The position numbers and the translations under genes were made by a program. This document shows, in pieces, positions 52,748 to 61,061 of a DNA stretch of 64,000 nt (positions within the stretch are counted from its first letter, which is position 1; each line of letters begins with the position of its first letter). Source of the stretch: Paenibacillus gyeongsangnamensis (GTDB lineage: Bacteria; Bacillota; Bacilli; Paenibacillales; NBRC-103111); assembly GCF_027533625.1 (NCBI RefSeq), contig NZ_JAQAGZ010000026.1:49567-113566 (forward strand), given 5' to 3'. Below the pieces are notes generated by a model that was given only the letters and a program-made list of their open reading frames with translations, had not been told where the DNA came from and ran no database searches.

Positions 52748-54769
52748 TTATTTTACCACAGATCCGTTAGGAATTTCATCAGAAACTGTCGCTAAAGTTA
52801 ATTGATCTCCCTGCGAAGCGGCCAGAATCATGCCCTGGGACAGCTCGCCGCGTAATTTCACCGGCTTCAGGTTCGTCACGCAGATCACCTTGCGGCCGAT
52901 CATTTGCTCCGGCATGTAGTATTTTGCGATGCCCGATACTACCTGTCGCTGCTCGGTGCCTAGATCCAGCTGCAGCTTGAGCAGCTTGTCGGCTTTCTTC
53001 ACCGGCTCGGCGGCAATGACTTGCGCGACGCGGAGCTCGACCTTGAAGAAATCGTCGATCGAGATTTCCGGAAGCGGCGCCTCCTCCTCCGAGTCCTGTT
53101 GAGGCTTTGAACTCGCAGCAGCTGCCGGTGTCCCCTCCGTATTAACCGGAGCCTCTACCGCTTCGGCAGCTTCAGGCGCAGACCCGCCGTTCATCGATTG
53201 CGCGATGAAGTCCGTTTCTTTCTCCAGGTCAAGCCGCGGGAACATGACCTCGCCCTTCTGTACCCGCGTGCCAGCCGGCATCGTACCGAAGGCATGGATC
53301 GTATCCCAGGCGAGCAGCGCCGGATCGCTTAGGCCCAGCTGCTGCCACATCGTGCGAGGCGTTTGCGTCATGAACGGCTGCAGCATGATGGACGTAATCC
53401 GGAGCGATTCAGCCAGGCAGTACAGCACCGATCCAAGCGCCGGGCGCTTCGCTTCGTCCTTGACCAGCATCCATGGCTGCGTCTCGTCAATGTATTTGTT
53501 CGTACGGCTTACAAGCTGCCAGATGGACGTCAGCGCCACGGAGAACTCCAGCTTCTCCATCGCTTCCTCGACTTTGGCAACCGTCGTTTCGACAGTTTCC
53601 AGCAGGGCGGCGTCAAATTCGGTAGCGCCTTGCAGGTACGGCTGCACTTCGCCGTTGAAATATTTGTCGATCATGACGACCGTACGGCTCAGCAAATTGC
53701 CCAGATCGTTCGCCAGGTCGAAGTTGATCCGCTCGACGAAGCTCTCCGGCGTGAACGTGCCGTCCGAGCCGAAAGGCACTTCCCTCATCAGGTAATAACG
53801 GAGCGCATCCAGTCCGTAACGGTCGATCAGCGTAACCGGATCCACGACGTTGCCTTTCGATTTGGACATCTTGCCGTCCTTCATGAGCAGCCAGCCGTGG
53901 CCAATGACCTTCTTCGGCAAGGGGAGCCCGAGCGCCATCAGCATGATCGGCCAGATGATCGTATGGAAGCGCACGATCTCCTTGCTCATCAGGTGCACGT
54001 CCGCCGGCCAGTATTTCCGGTACTTGCTGTCATCCTCGCTGCCGTAGCCGAGAGCCGTGATGTAATTGGACAATGCATCGATCCAGACGTAGATGACGTG
54101 CTTCGGATCGCCGGGCACCTTAATGCCCCATTCATAGGTTGAGCGGGAAACCGCCATATCTTCGAGTCCCGGCTTGATGAAATTGTTAATCATCTCGTTG
54201 CGGCGAGATTCCGGAGTGATGAAATCCGGATTCTCCTCGTAATATTGGACGAGCCGGTCCGCATACTTGCTGAGACGGAAGAAGTAGCTCTCCTCCTTCA
54301 CCCACTCCACGGGACGTCCGCAATCCGGACATTTCCCGTCCACAAGCTTGCTTTCCAGGAAGAACGATTCGCAAGGCGTACAGTACCAGCCCTCGTAATG
54401 GCTCAAGTAAATGTCGTCCTGCTCCTTCAGCTGGTTGAAAATCTTCTCCACCGCCGCCTTATGCCGAGGCTCGGTCGTGCGGATGAAATCGTCGTAAGAG
54501 ATGTCGAGCTTCTTCCACAGCTCCTTTATGCCCGAGACGATATCGTCCACGAATTGCTGCGGCGTCTTGCCCGCCTCCTGGGCCTTGCGTTCGATCTTCT
54601 GCCCGTGCTCGTCGGTGCCGGTCAAATACATGACGTCATACCCGCGAAGCCGCTTGTAGCGCGACATTACATCTCCGGCTACCGTCGAGTAAGCATGCCC
54701 GATGTGAAGCTTATCGCTCGGATAATAGATCGGGGTCGTAATAAAAAACGTTTTGTTCTCCTGTGGCAT
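52748..54769 (-). CDS. metG: Methionyl-tRNA synthetase
   Basis: Charges tRNA-Met. The protein has the HIGH motif in KLHIGHAYSTVAG, a zinc knuckle CTPCESF...CPDCG, KMSKSKG, an anticodon domain and the C-terminal EMAP/OB tRNA-binding domain (IDDFFKVELRVAQV to the end). About 673 residues, normal for the one-Zn Bacillus type. Start at 54769 (MPQENKTFFITTPIYYPSDK) has 9-bp spacing from AAGGAGG; ATG at 54775 is too close. Controlled by a T-box leader. Confidence 0.97.
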   Translation of the reverse strand: MPQENKTFFITTPIYYPSDKLHIGHAYSTVAGDVMSRYKRLRGYDVMYLTGTDEHGQKIERKAQEAGKTPQQFVDDIVSGIKELWKKLDISYDDFIRTTEPRHKAAVEKIFNQLKEQDDIYLSHYEGWYCTPCESFFLESKLVDGKCPDCGRPVEWVKEESYFFRLSKYADRLVQYYEENPDFITPESRRNEMINNFIKPGLEDMAVSRSTYEWGIKVPGDPKHVIYVWIDALSNYITALGYGSEDDSKYRKYWPADVHLMSKEIVRFHTIIWPIMLMALGLPLPKKVIGHGWLLMKDGKMSKSKGNVVDPVTLIDRYGLDALRYYLMREVPFGSDGTFTPESFVERINFDLANDLGNLLSRTVVMIDKYFNGEVQPYLQGATEFDAALLETVETTVAKVEEAMEKLEFSVALTSIWQLVSRTNKYIDETQPWMLVKDEAKRPALGSVLYCLAESLRITSIMLQPFMTQTPRTMWQQLGLSDPALLAWDTIHAFGTMPAGTRVQKGEVMFPRLDLEKETDFIAQSMNGGSAPEAAEAVEAPVNTEGTPAAAASSKPQQDSEEEAPLPEISIDDFFKVELRVAQVIAAEPVKKADKLLKLQLDLGTEQRQVVSGIAKYYMPEQMIGRKVICVTNLKPVKLRGELSQGMILAASQGDQLTLATVSDEIPNGSVVK

Positions 54770-54819
54770 GATCATACGCCTCCTTGGTTATTTTGATACG
54801 AGAATTGCAGTCCGTAGAA

Positions 54820-55120
54820 TGCAAAAAAGCCCCCATCCCCTTTGGGACGAGAGCTCTGGCTCACGCGGTACCACCCAACTTCCCTTGACTGCACCGCCGT
54901 TCGTTGGATCGGTTCCGCACGGGATCCATCCTCTGACGGAGCGCAAGGCTCAGCGGTCGACTTGCGACCTTCCATTAACGCTGGAATCACGATGAAGGCT
55001 CACCCCGATGACGGCGGCTTACCCTCATGGCCTCCGGGACCATCTTCCTTGCGCGAATGCCCGCCGGTTCTCAGCTCCCCCGGTTCTCTGTAAAGCTTCG
55101 CCCTCAAGTACTTATCCGTT
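54820..55120 (-). promoter_or_regulatory. T-box riboswitch upstream of metG
   Basis: The minus strand carries the invariant T-box sequence TGGGTGGTACCGCG at 54877-54864, followed by a terminator stem ending in GGGGGCTTTTTTGC (about 54821-54850) that overlaps it, so an antiterminator/terminator switch responding to uncharged tRNA-Met is expected. Upstream stem I and specifier region occupies roughly 54950-55120; I did not assign the specifier codon. Confidence 0.88.
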
Positions 55121-55192
55121 CACAGGCCTGTTATGCTCAATATATCGGAATATGGCTCTGCATGTCAAGCGGGCCTGCGCCCGGCCCCTCCC

Positions 55193-55417
55193 TCAGCGCT
55201 TAGCGGGCGGTACCGGATCCAGTCCTCCGGGATGGAACGGATGGCATTTGCAGATCCGTTTCACCGCCAGCCAGGAGCCGCGGGCCGCGCCGTGACGCTC
55301 GAGCGCCTCCAGGGCATAGGCCGAGCAGGTCGGATAAAACCGGCAGGTTGGAGGCTTCAGGGGCGAGATGAATTTGCGGTAAAACACGATGCCGCCTCTT
55401 AGAACGTTACGAACCAT
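55193..55417 (-). CDS. yidD: Membrane protein insertion efficiency factor YidD
   Basis: A 74-aa protein assisting YidC-dependent membrane insertion. IVFYRKFISPLKPPTCRFYP then TCSAYALEALERHG and KRICKCHPFHPGGLDPVP are the complete family signature, with the conserved Cys residues. An amphipathic N-terminal helix is present. It lies upstream of the metG leader on the same strand. Confidence 0.95.
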   Translation of the reverse strand: MVRNVLRGGIVFYRKFISPLKPPTCRFYPTCSAYALEALERHGAARGSWLAVKRICKCHPFHPGGLDPVPPAKR

Positions 55418-55625
55418 GCGGATCCTTCCTTATCTAAAGCCTTAAGGCCCGATTACTTTTTCGTTGTATGCGAATCTTTTCTGCAATTGTTCTTTCTGCT
55501 TCTACTTTCGTCCTTTATTCTACCACAAAAAGGACAAACGACGCATCTGGATTAACCGGACAACACACCAGGAAAAGGACGCATCCTTATGAAAGGATCG
55601 TCCTCTCTTCCTGCCATGCGTTATC

Positions 55626-56207
55626 TTAGGAGTTCAGCTTCTGGAAGATTTGGCGCTTCGCATCGGCTTTCCACTGAAGCAGCTTATCGGCCGGTACGTT
55701 TTTGCCGGAAGCGAACGAGTCCAGATCCTGAGACGCAAAATCAGCCAATCTTTCCACAAGATCGGAAGGCGTCATACCGGAAGCTTGCACCAGTGTTTTT
55801 CTGGCCACGGCGTCGACAACGGAATCTTTGTCGATACCTGAAATAAACGCCACATCGTCGGCAAGGATGGCAAGACGTTGGTCAATGACCGCTTGAGGAT
55901 TCAAAGCTTGATCATTCGATTTACGGGTAAGGCCGTTCTCGTTGATCAGCTGATTGATCTGGCTTCTGGCATCCTGCTTCCCTTCAGCAACGGCTTTCTC
56001 CGTCGAACCTTGCAATGCGACCAACTCGATGTCCTGATCCGCCATATTAACAAGCTGCTCTGTCAGTTCCTTAGCGCTGAGCCCGGTGGCCGATATCAGG
56101 TTGCGGCCCGATTCCAGGCTGCTGAGAATATCGCTCGTCTCCACGTCCGCAACCGTTGCAGCGTCATCGATAATTCGGGCCATCCGCTTGGCCACAACGG
56201 CTTTCAA
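55626..56207 (-). CDS. Hypothetical protein with tandem helical repeats
   Basis: A 193-aa acidic/Ala-rich helical protein from a TTG start with CGAGG upstream. Two similar halves carry TSDILSSLESGRNLISATGL-type and DSVVDAVARKTLVQASGMTP-type units (each followed by (E/V)(L)xExL..(M/F)A.QD(I/L)). The frame is open about 30 codons further upstream (GSIQIRSLITIGGYTPSSSS) with no ATG, so the true 5' end may be lost. Family not recognised; the repeat unit resembles uncharacterised spore/cell-surface proteins in architecture only. Confidence 0.55.
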   Translation of the reverse strand: MKAVVAKRMARIIDDAATVADVETSDILSSLESGRNLISATGLSAKELTEQLVNMADQDIELVALQGSTEKAVAEGKQDARSQINQLINENGLTRKSNDQALNPQAVIDQRLAILADDVAFISGIDKDSVVDAVARKTLVQASGMTPSDLVERLADFASQDLDSFASGKNVPADKLLQWKADAKRQIFQKLNS

Positions 56208-56350
56208 GTCCGCGGCCTCGGAGCTGCTCGAAGGCGTATAACCGCCAATGGTAATCAGGCTTCGGATTTGGATGCTGCCTGGCTCTTCGCTTTCTCTAGC
56301 TCGTCAGCCGATGTGTAAACGCGAAATTTTGAACGATTCTTGAACAAAAA

Positions 56351-56390
56351 AAAGAAGCGCCCGGGTCTTCATTAAGACCTGGACGCTTCG
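56351..56390. terminator. Bidirectional terminator hairpin
   Basis: GAAGCGCCCGGGTCTT and AAGACCTGGACGCTTC form a long imperfect stem with a T-run on the minus strand (A-run on the plus strand at 56345). It overlaps the last codons of the MarR gene and would end its transcript. Confidence 0.7.
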
Positions 56391-56854
56391 TCTTCCAATT
56401 TGCATTCCAAATGGGTAATGAGTATATCTAGCGACCGGACGATATGCTCAATCTCCGCATCGCTGATGTCATCGAACAAATGATCGTAGAAACTTTCCCG
56501 AAACAATTCAAATTTATCCCTTAGCCCCGATATTTTCTCCGTTTTGCGAATCCATATGATTCTCCGGTCCTCCTCATCCCTGATCCTTTCGATCCAGTCG
56601 TCCCGTTCCAGCCGGTCCAGGATGCCGGATACCGTACTGTTCGACAGCTGCACCGCCTGTGAAATATGTCCAAGCGTTTTAGGCTCACGAATGATTTGCT
56701 TCAGCACCATCATTTGAGGGTTCGTCAATCCGATTTCCTTCAATGCCTTGGCGATGACGGATTCGTAGAGCTTCGTTAAACGGCGCAGCAGATCGCTGAT
56801 GCTTGAACCGTAGGTTTTACTGGATTCGGGCTGGATTGTGGAATCTTGGTTCAC
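56372..56854 (-). CDS. MarR-family transcriptional regulator
   Basis: A 160-aa winged-helix regulator: LRRLTKLYESVIAKALKEIG, LTNPQMMVLKQIIREP, recognition helix AVQLSNSTVSGILDRLERDD and the wing WIERIRDEEDRRIIWI. Ligand and targets unknown. It is monocistronic and next to the MreB-like gene, with about 80 bp between them. Confidence 0.9.
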   Translation of the reverse strand: MNQDSTIQPESSKTYGSSISDLLRRLTKLYESVIAKALKEIGLTNPQMMVLKQIIREPKTLGHISQAVQLSNSTVSGILDRLERDDWIERIRDEEDRRIIWIRKTEKISGLRDKFELFRESFYDHLFDDISDAEIEHIVRSLDILITHLECKLEDEASRS

Positions 56855-56932
56855 TTCGGCACCTCCGTAACAGAGCCGGTCGGCTTCTTTCTACACAGTT
56901 TATCATAAAATGACACGCTGTGAAACTTGAAG

Positions 56933-58027
56933 CTAAGCTTCTTTACGCACAGGCTCTTCCGGTTCCTGCGCCGCTTTCCAGGACTTGCCTCCCCCGCCCG
57001 ATGCATTCCTTACCATTCGTGAACCGGCACGCGCCGAGGAACGGCTGTATTCCACCATCAGTCCAGCACCCAGCGCGGTACAATCCAGCGGCTGCTCCGA
57101 CATATAGACTGGTACACCCGTTTCCTCCTGCAGCCGCCGGTCCAGTCCCTGAAGCAGAGATCCGCCTCCGCACAGCAGAATGCCACGCTCCATCACGTCA
57201 CCTGCAAGCTCCGGAGGACAGCTCTCCAGCGTAAGCCGGATCGCATCGACAATCCCCTGGAGAAAGTCGTCCAGCAGCGTATGGATTTCCGATGAGGAGA
57301 TCTGGATTGACCGGGGGAGACCGTCAAGCAGATCGCGGCCCTTGATGTCCATGACCATCGGCTCTGGTGAAGGATCGGCCGTACCGATGCGCATCTTGAC
57401 CTCCTCGGCGGTGCGTTCTCCGATCGCCAGATTGTACGTCCTCTTCACGTAATCGATGATATCCCGGTCAATAGACATGCCGGCGCGCTTCACTGTCTGG
57501 CTGACCACGATTCCGCCGAGCGAGAGCACAGCGACCTGTGTCGTGCCCCCTCCGATATCAAGCACCATGCTCCCGACAGGCTCGTCCACCGGAAGTCCTG
57601 CCCCCAGGGCCGCGGCCAACGGCTCTTCAACGGCCACCGCTTTTTTGGCCCCCTTATGTACGACCGTCTCTTCGACAGCCCGCTTCTGCACATTCGTAAT
57701 ACCGCACGGCACGGAAATATAAACTTGGGAGCTGCGGAACCACGGCAGACGGCCTTGCGTTTTCTTAATAAAATATTGCAGCATCGCCGAGGTGACGTCG
57801 AAATTGGCGATCACCCCGTCCTGAAGCGGATAAACGATTTCCAGATTGCCCGGCGTTCTGCCGATCATGGCCTGTGCTTCCGCGCCGAAGGCTTCGATTT
57901 CTCCCGTATCCTGGCGAATCGCGACGACCGAGGGCTCTCTTAGCACAATGCCCTTGCCTTGCTGATAAATTACCGTATTGGAAGTGCCCAGATCGATTCC
58001 GAACAATTGATCCCAGCTTTGAAACAT
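56933..58027 (-). CDS. MreB/Mbl-family actin-like protein
   Basis: A 364-aa bacterial actin that probably guides cell-wall synthesis. Phosphate-1 loop FGIDLGTSNTVIY, connect-1 SVPCGITNVQKRAVEE, phosphate-2 VLDIGGGTTQVAVLSLGG and adenosine motif GILLCGGGSLLQGLD are intact. Start 58027 follows AAGAGGGAATATCG. The about 30-residue C-terminal tail (RSSARAGSRMVRNASGGGGK) is unusual for MreB/Mbl. It follows a receiver-only response regulator by 19 bp and is separate from any mreCD locus, so it is a paralogue (Mbl or MreBH type). Confidence 0.88.
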   Translation of the reverse strand: MFQSWDQLFGIDLGTSNTVIYQQGKGIVLREPSVVAIRQDTGEIEAFGAEAQAMIGRTPGNLEIVYPLQDGVIANFDVTSAMLQYFIKKTQGRLPWFRSSQVYISVPCGITNVQKRAVEETVVHKGAKKAVAVEEPLAAALGAGLPVDEPVGSMVLDIGGGTTQVAVLSLGGIVVSQTVKRAGMSIDRDIIDYVKRTYNLAIGERTAEEVKMRIGTADPSPEPMVMDIKGRDLLDGLPRSIQISSSEIHTLLDDFLQGIVDAIRLTLESCPPELAGDVMERGILLCGGGSLLQGLDRRLQEETGVPVYMSEQPLDCTALGAGLMVEYSRSSARAGSRMVRNASGGGGKSWKAAQEPEEPVRKEA

Positions 58028-58046
58028 CGATATTCCCTCTTTCTTG

Positions 58047-58427
58047 TTAGATTGGTCCTGACTCCGTACTGGAGAGAATGGCCTTAATCCGAGCCACAAG
58101 CTCGCGGGGACTGAATGGTTTCGTTATGTAATCCTTGGCTCCAAGCCCGATGCCCATATCCCGGTCACACGGGCTTCTGTTGGACGTAAGGAAGAGGAAC
58201 GGAATGTCGAACCTCCGGAACATTTGACGGCTTATTATAAACCCGTCCGCCTTCGGCATCCTCACATCGAGAATGATCATATCCGGCCTTTCCTTCTCTA
58301 TGAGCTCCAGCGCCGCTTCCCCGTCCGGAGCCTCAATCATTTGTATTTGCTGCTTCGCGCAATAAAGCCCGACAACCTCACGGACATTCGGATCGTCGTC
58401 AGCTACGAGTATTTTCCAAGACGCCAT
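58047..58427 (-). CDS. Stand-alone receiver-domain response regulator
   Basis: About 126 residues, receiver domain only: KILVADDDPNVREVVGLYCA, phospho-Asp in MIILDVRMPKADG, Thr in FLFLTSN and Lys in DYITKPFSPRELVARI. No output domain, so it should act by protein contact (CheY/Spo0F-like). Start 58427 (MASWKILVADDD) preferred over more upstream starts that have no ribosome binding site. Operon with the MreB-like gene. Confidence 0.85.
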   Translation of the reverse strand: MASWKILVADDDPNVREVVGLYCAKQQIQMIEAPDGEAALELIEKERPDMIILDVRMPKADGFIISRQMFRRFDIPFLFLTSNRSPCDRDMGIGLGAKDYITKPFSPRELVARIKAILSSTESGPI

Positions 58428-58510
58428 CCTATGCCGCTTCCCTTCCCGCAATTTCCTTGTTACTCTATACAGTTCTTCTGACAAAAGGGTTTTACGGGGG
58501 GCAATTCGCA

Positions 58511-58557
58511 AAAAAAGAAGCCTTCCCTTTCCTGCCGGAGAAAGAGAAGGCTTCTTA
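58511..58557 (-). terminator. Rho-independent terminator of the lipoprotein gene
   Basis: AAGAAGCCTTC (58515-58525) pairs with GAAGGCTTCTT (58546-58556); the minus strand continues TTTTTTTGC. Confidence 0.85.
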
Positions 58558-58577
58558 AACGCTTGTGGCGCTTGGGA

Positions 58578-59180
58578 TTATTTCACCTGCGGCGGGCTCA
58601 TCAAGCCGCCATTGGTAATTTTAGGCTTCGTGTCCGCCGAAGCCGGCGTATCCGGTTCCGTGCTGGCGCTCGGAGGCTTGATCAGCTCGCCGGCGTCCGG
58701 GACGATCGAGAAGTCCGCTGATCCTGATCCGTTGCCGCTGCCATTGCCGGAGCTTGGCACGGTCTGCGGCTTCGTGCCGCTGTTCTGAGGCGCAGAGGCA
58801 GGCGGCTTGGGCGCCGCAGCCCCTTGCCCGGTGCCGCTGCTTGACGCGGCCGGAGTGGCAGGCTTGCCTGTGGCTTCAGGCTTGGGCGAAGCCGCGGGCT
58901 TGGACTTCACAGGCGGAGGACTCGGCCGCGAGGACTCAACCTCCGCAAAACCGCTCGCCGGAAGCTGAGGCGCGGGAGGGCTGACATCGGCGCTTGGCGG
59001 TTTCACGCTATCGGTCTCTTTGGAAGTTTTCGGTGCCTCTTGATTGCTGCTGATGCCGGCATCCGCCGGTACCCCGGCCGTTTCCTTGCTGCAGCCGGCA
59101 AGAATCCCTATAATCAATAGTCCGCCGACGAACGGCCGACTCCATTTTTGCGGTGCGGTAAATAGAGCCTTCATGCTCAT
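58578..59180 (-). CDS. Pro/Ala/Ser-rich lipoprotein
   Basis: A 200-aa lipoprotein starting MSMKALFTAP at 59180 (GGAAAGGAGCGG upstream), with lipobox ILAGC. The mature part is low-complexity: Pro/Ser/Ala/Lys runs (SPPPVKSKPAASPKPEA, SSGNGSGNGSGSADF) and no folded domain I can see. It may act as a wall-spanning spacer. Function unknown. Confidence 0.75.
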   Translation of the reverse strand: MSMKALFTAPQKWSRPFVGGLLIIGILAGCSKETAGVPADAGISSNQEAPKTSKETDSVKPPSADVSPPAPQLPASGFAEVESSRPSPPPVKSKPAASPKPEATGKPATPAASSSGTGQGAAAPKPPASAPQNSGTKPQTVPSSGNGSGNGSGSADFSIVPDAGELIKPPSASTEPDTPASADTKPKITNGGLMSPPQVK

Positions 59181-59367
59181 GGTGTCCGCTCCTTTCCAGT
59201 GGAGGAAACAAAGTTTATTACCCAATATATCGAAAGATCAAGCTTTTTGTATGAATCTTTTCAAAAAACGACAAATTGCCCCACCTAAAATATTCGCACG
59301 AGTCGAACCTTTTAGGTGGGCGACCTCGGTTTGAGTACGCCAAATCAAGGTGGGAAGGTGTGGAACC

Positions 59368-59694
59368 GTGAGCAGCTCCAAGACATTACTCCAAAACCAG
59401 CTGAGAAAATGGAAATCCGCCGCATCGCAGCTGATCACTTCCGAGGAAATCGAAGCAGACGACAACCGGATAGAACTGGAGCCTTCCAGTTACGCCATCT
59501 GCAAAAGATTGGCCGAAGCGCAGGGCACGACAGTGAATGCGGTGGTCCATTATATGATCGAGCAATATGCAAGCTCTCGCCCGCAGGACAGCATGTTCCA
59601 AGCTACGCTGGAACAGAGGGATAGAAATCCGCTGCTCCAGCTGGACGGTCTGACCAAACACGGCGAGAAGAACCGGGAGGAGGAAATGGTTTAA
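59368..59694 (+). CDS. Ribbon-helix-helix-like protein, antitoxin candidate
   Basis: A 108-aa protein from GTG 59368 (GGGAAGGTGTGG upstream). The segment EPSSYAICKRLAEAQGTTVN then AVVHYMIEQYASS looks like the helix-turn-helix part of a ribbon-helix-helix (CopG/Arc-like) fold. Its stop overlaps the next start as TAATG, a tight translational coupling typical of toxin-antitoxin pairs. Antitoxin role is inferred from this context. Confidence 0.6.
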   Translation: MSSSKTLLQNQLRKWKSAASQLITSEEIEADDNRIELEPSSYAICKRLAEAQGTTVNAVVHYMIEQYASSRPQDSMFQATLEQRDRNPLLQLDGLTKHGEKNREEEMV

Positions 59695-60161
59695 TGCCAT
59701 TGCAGGATGAAACCAATTACACTCAGACCGTCTTTCTCGAGCAGACGGCGCTGGCCGCTTTTATGAATCCGGAAGATCCTTATTACTTGAAGTCCCGTGC
59801 GCTTTTTTACGATTTGGACGACCTGGACCGCAAGCTCGTCACCACCAACTACGTAGTCTTCGATACGCATCAATGGCTGCGGAACCATTACGACTACGCG
59901 GATGCGCAAATTTTTCTGAATACGATGGATAAGGCCGTCCAGCAAGGGGTGCTCACCATTATATCGGGCCGTCCGGAGCTGGAGCAGGAATCGAAACGGC
60001 TCATTCTTGATTTTCCGAATTACCAGTTCTCACTCAGCGAAGCGCTTACCGCCGTAGTGATGCTGACCTATCAAATCAAACGAATCTTTACCTTCAATCC
60101 AAGCTATGGCTTCTTGCCCAAGCTGGACCGCGAGATCAAAGTCATGCCGAGCCTCTGGTGA
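59694..60161 (+). CDS. PIN-like domain protein with altered acidic residues
   Basis: A 155-aa protein with PIN architecture: TVFLEQTALAAFMNPEDPYY (first acidic position Glu, not Asp), TTNYVVFDTHQWL, FSLSEALTAVVML (Glu for the usual Asp) and IFTFNPSYGFLP (Asn for the last Asp). Active PIN ribonucleases use three or four Asp, so activity is doubtful. Coupled to the RHH-like gene. Confidence 0.65.
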   Translation: MPLQDETNYTQTVFLEQTALAAFMNPEDPYYLKSRALFYDLDDLDRKLVTTNYVVFDTHQWLRNHYDYADAQIFLNTMDKAVQQGVLTIISGRPELEQESKRLILDFPNYQFSLSEALTAVVMLTYQIKRIFTFNPSYGFLPKLDREIKVMPSLW

Positions 60162-60223
60162 GGCCAAAAAGCTGCTTCCCCGGCCCATCCCGGAGGAGCA
60201 GCGCTTTTTTACAGCAGATTCTA

Positions 60224-61036
60224 TTAAACGTGAAGCTTCAACCCTTCCTGGACCATACGCATGAAGAGCTCTACCCGTCCCGGAGGACAAGCGATCAGGT
60301 AAGGCTCCGGATTCATCCGGTCGAACGGATTACCGTCGAAATCGACAACGGCGGCGCCGGCTTCTTTGGCGAGCAGAACGCCCGCGTATAAATCGTCGCC
60401 CTCGGAGTTATACAAAACGATGCCGTCCAAATCGCCGCGGGACAGCATGCTCCATTGGATCGTCGGGGCCCAGAGGCGCAGCACGCGCTTGCATTGCTGC
60501 TCCAGATGGCTCTTCAGCGCTCTGGCTCTCGCATCTCTTTGCACTTGATGCCCTTGAATCCAACCGATCGTGAGCTTCCCGTTTCCGGAAGAAGCGTCGT
60601 CTTTCACACGGATCGGCAGAGCATCGCGACAGGCTCCTGCTCCTTTTTCCGCGACATACAGCTGCTCCAGATGGGAATCGTAAATGACGCCGAGAACAGG
60701 CTCCTTCCGGTACAGCAGCGTTAGCGATACGCCGTACACCGGCAGGCCGATCGCATAATTGTTCGTTCCGTCGAGCGGGTCGATCAGCCAGAGCCAGTCG
60801 CCTTCCACTCCGGACCAGCCGCTTTCTTCGCTTCGGATCTGATGTTCTGGGAACCGGCTCTTTATCCGCGCCAGAATCTCTTCCTCTGCCATATGATCGA
60901 CAGTAGTCACAAGGTCCCCATCGGCGCTTTTCAACCGAATCTCTACCTCTTGGCCAAAATAACGTTTCGCCAGCCGTCCCGCTGCGAGCGCCGCCTCCAC
61001 AGCTGCCTCCTTGGCAGCCGATAACAATTCCTGCAT
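60224..61036 (-). CDS. Inositol monophosphatase family protein
   Basis: A 270-aa Li+/Mg2+-dependent phosphatase. Start 61036 (MQELLSAAKEAAVEAALAAG) has GGGGAG upstream. Motif 1 WLWLIDPLDGTNNYAIGLPV and the Glu of IRSEESGW bind metals; motif 2 near the C-terminus is EGDDLYAGVLLAKEAG with VVDFDG. Substrate could be inositol phosphate, 3'-phosphoadenosine-type nucleotides or another phosphate. Confidence 0.92.
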   Translation of the reverse strand: MQELLSAAKEAAVEAALAAGRLAKRYFGQEVEIRLKSADGDLVTTVDHMAEEEILARIKSRFPEHQIRSEESGWSGVEGDWLWLIDPLDGTNNYAIGLPVYGVSLTLLYRKEPVLGVIYDSHLEQLYVAEKGAGACRDALPIRVKDDASSGNGKLTIGWIQGHQVQRDARARALKSHLEQQCKRVLRLWAPTIQWSMLSRGDLDGIVLYNSEGDDLYAGVLLAKEAGAAVVDFDGNPFDRMNPEPYLIACPPGRVELFMRMVQEGLKLHV

Positions 61037-61061
61037 ACCTGTTGCTCCCCGCTTTCCAATT

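Noticed and set aside
53205..54142. Long plus-strand frames opposite metG
   Set aside because: These are antisense shadows of a highly conserved GC-rich gene.
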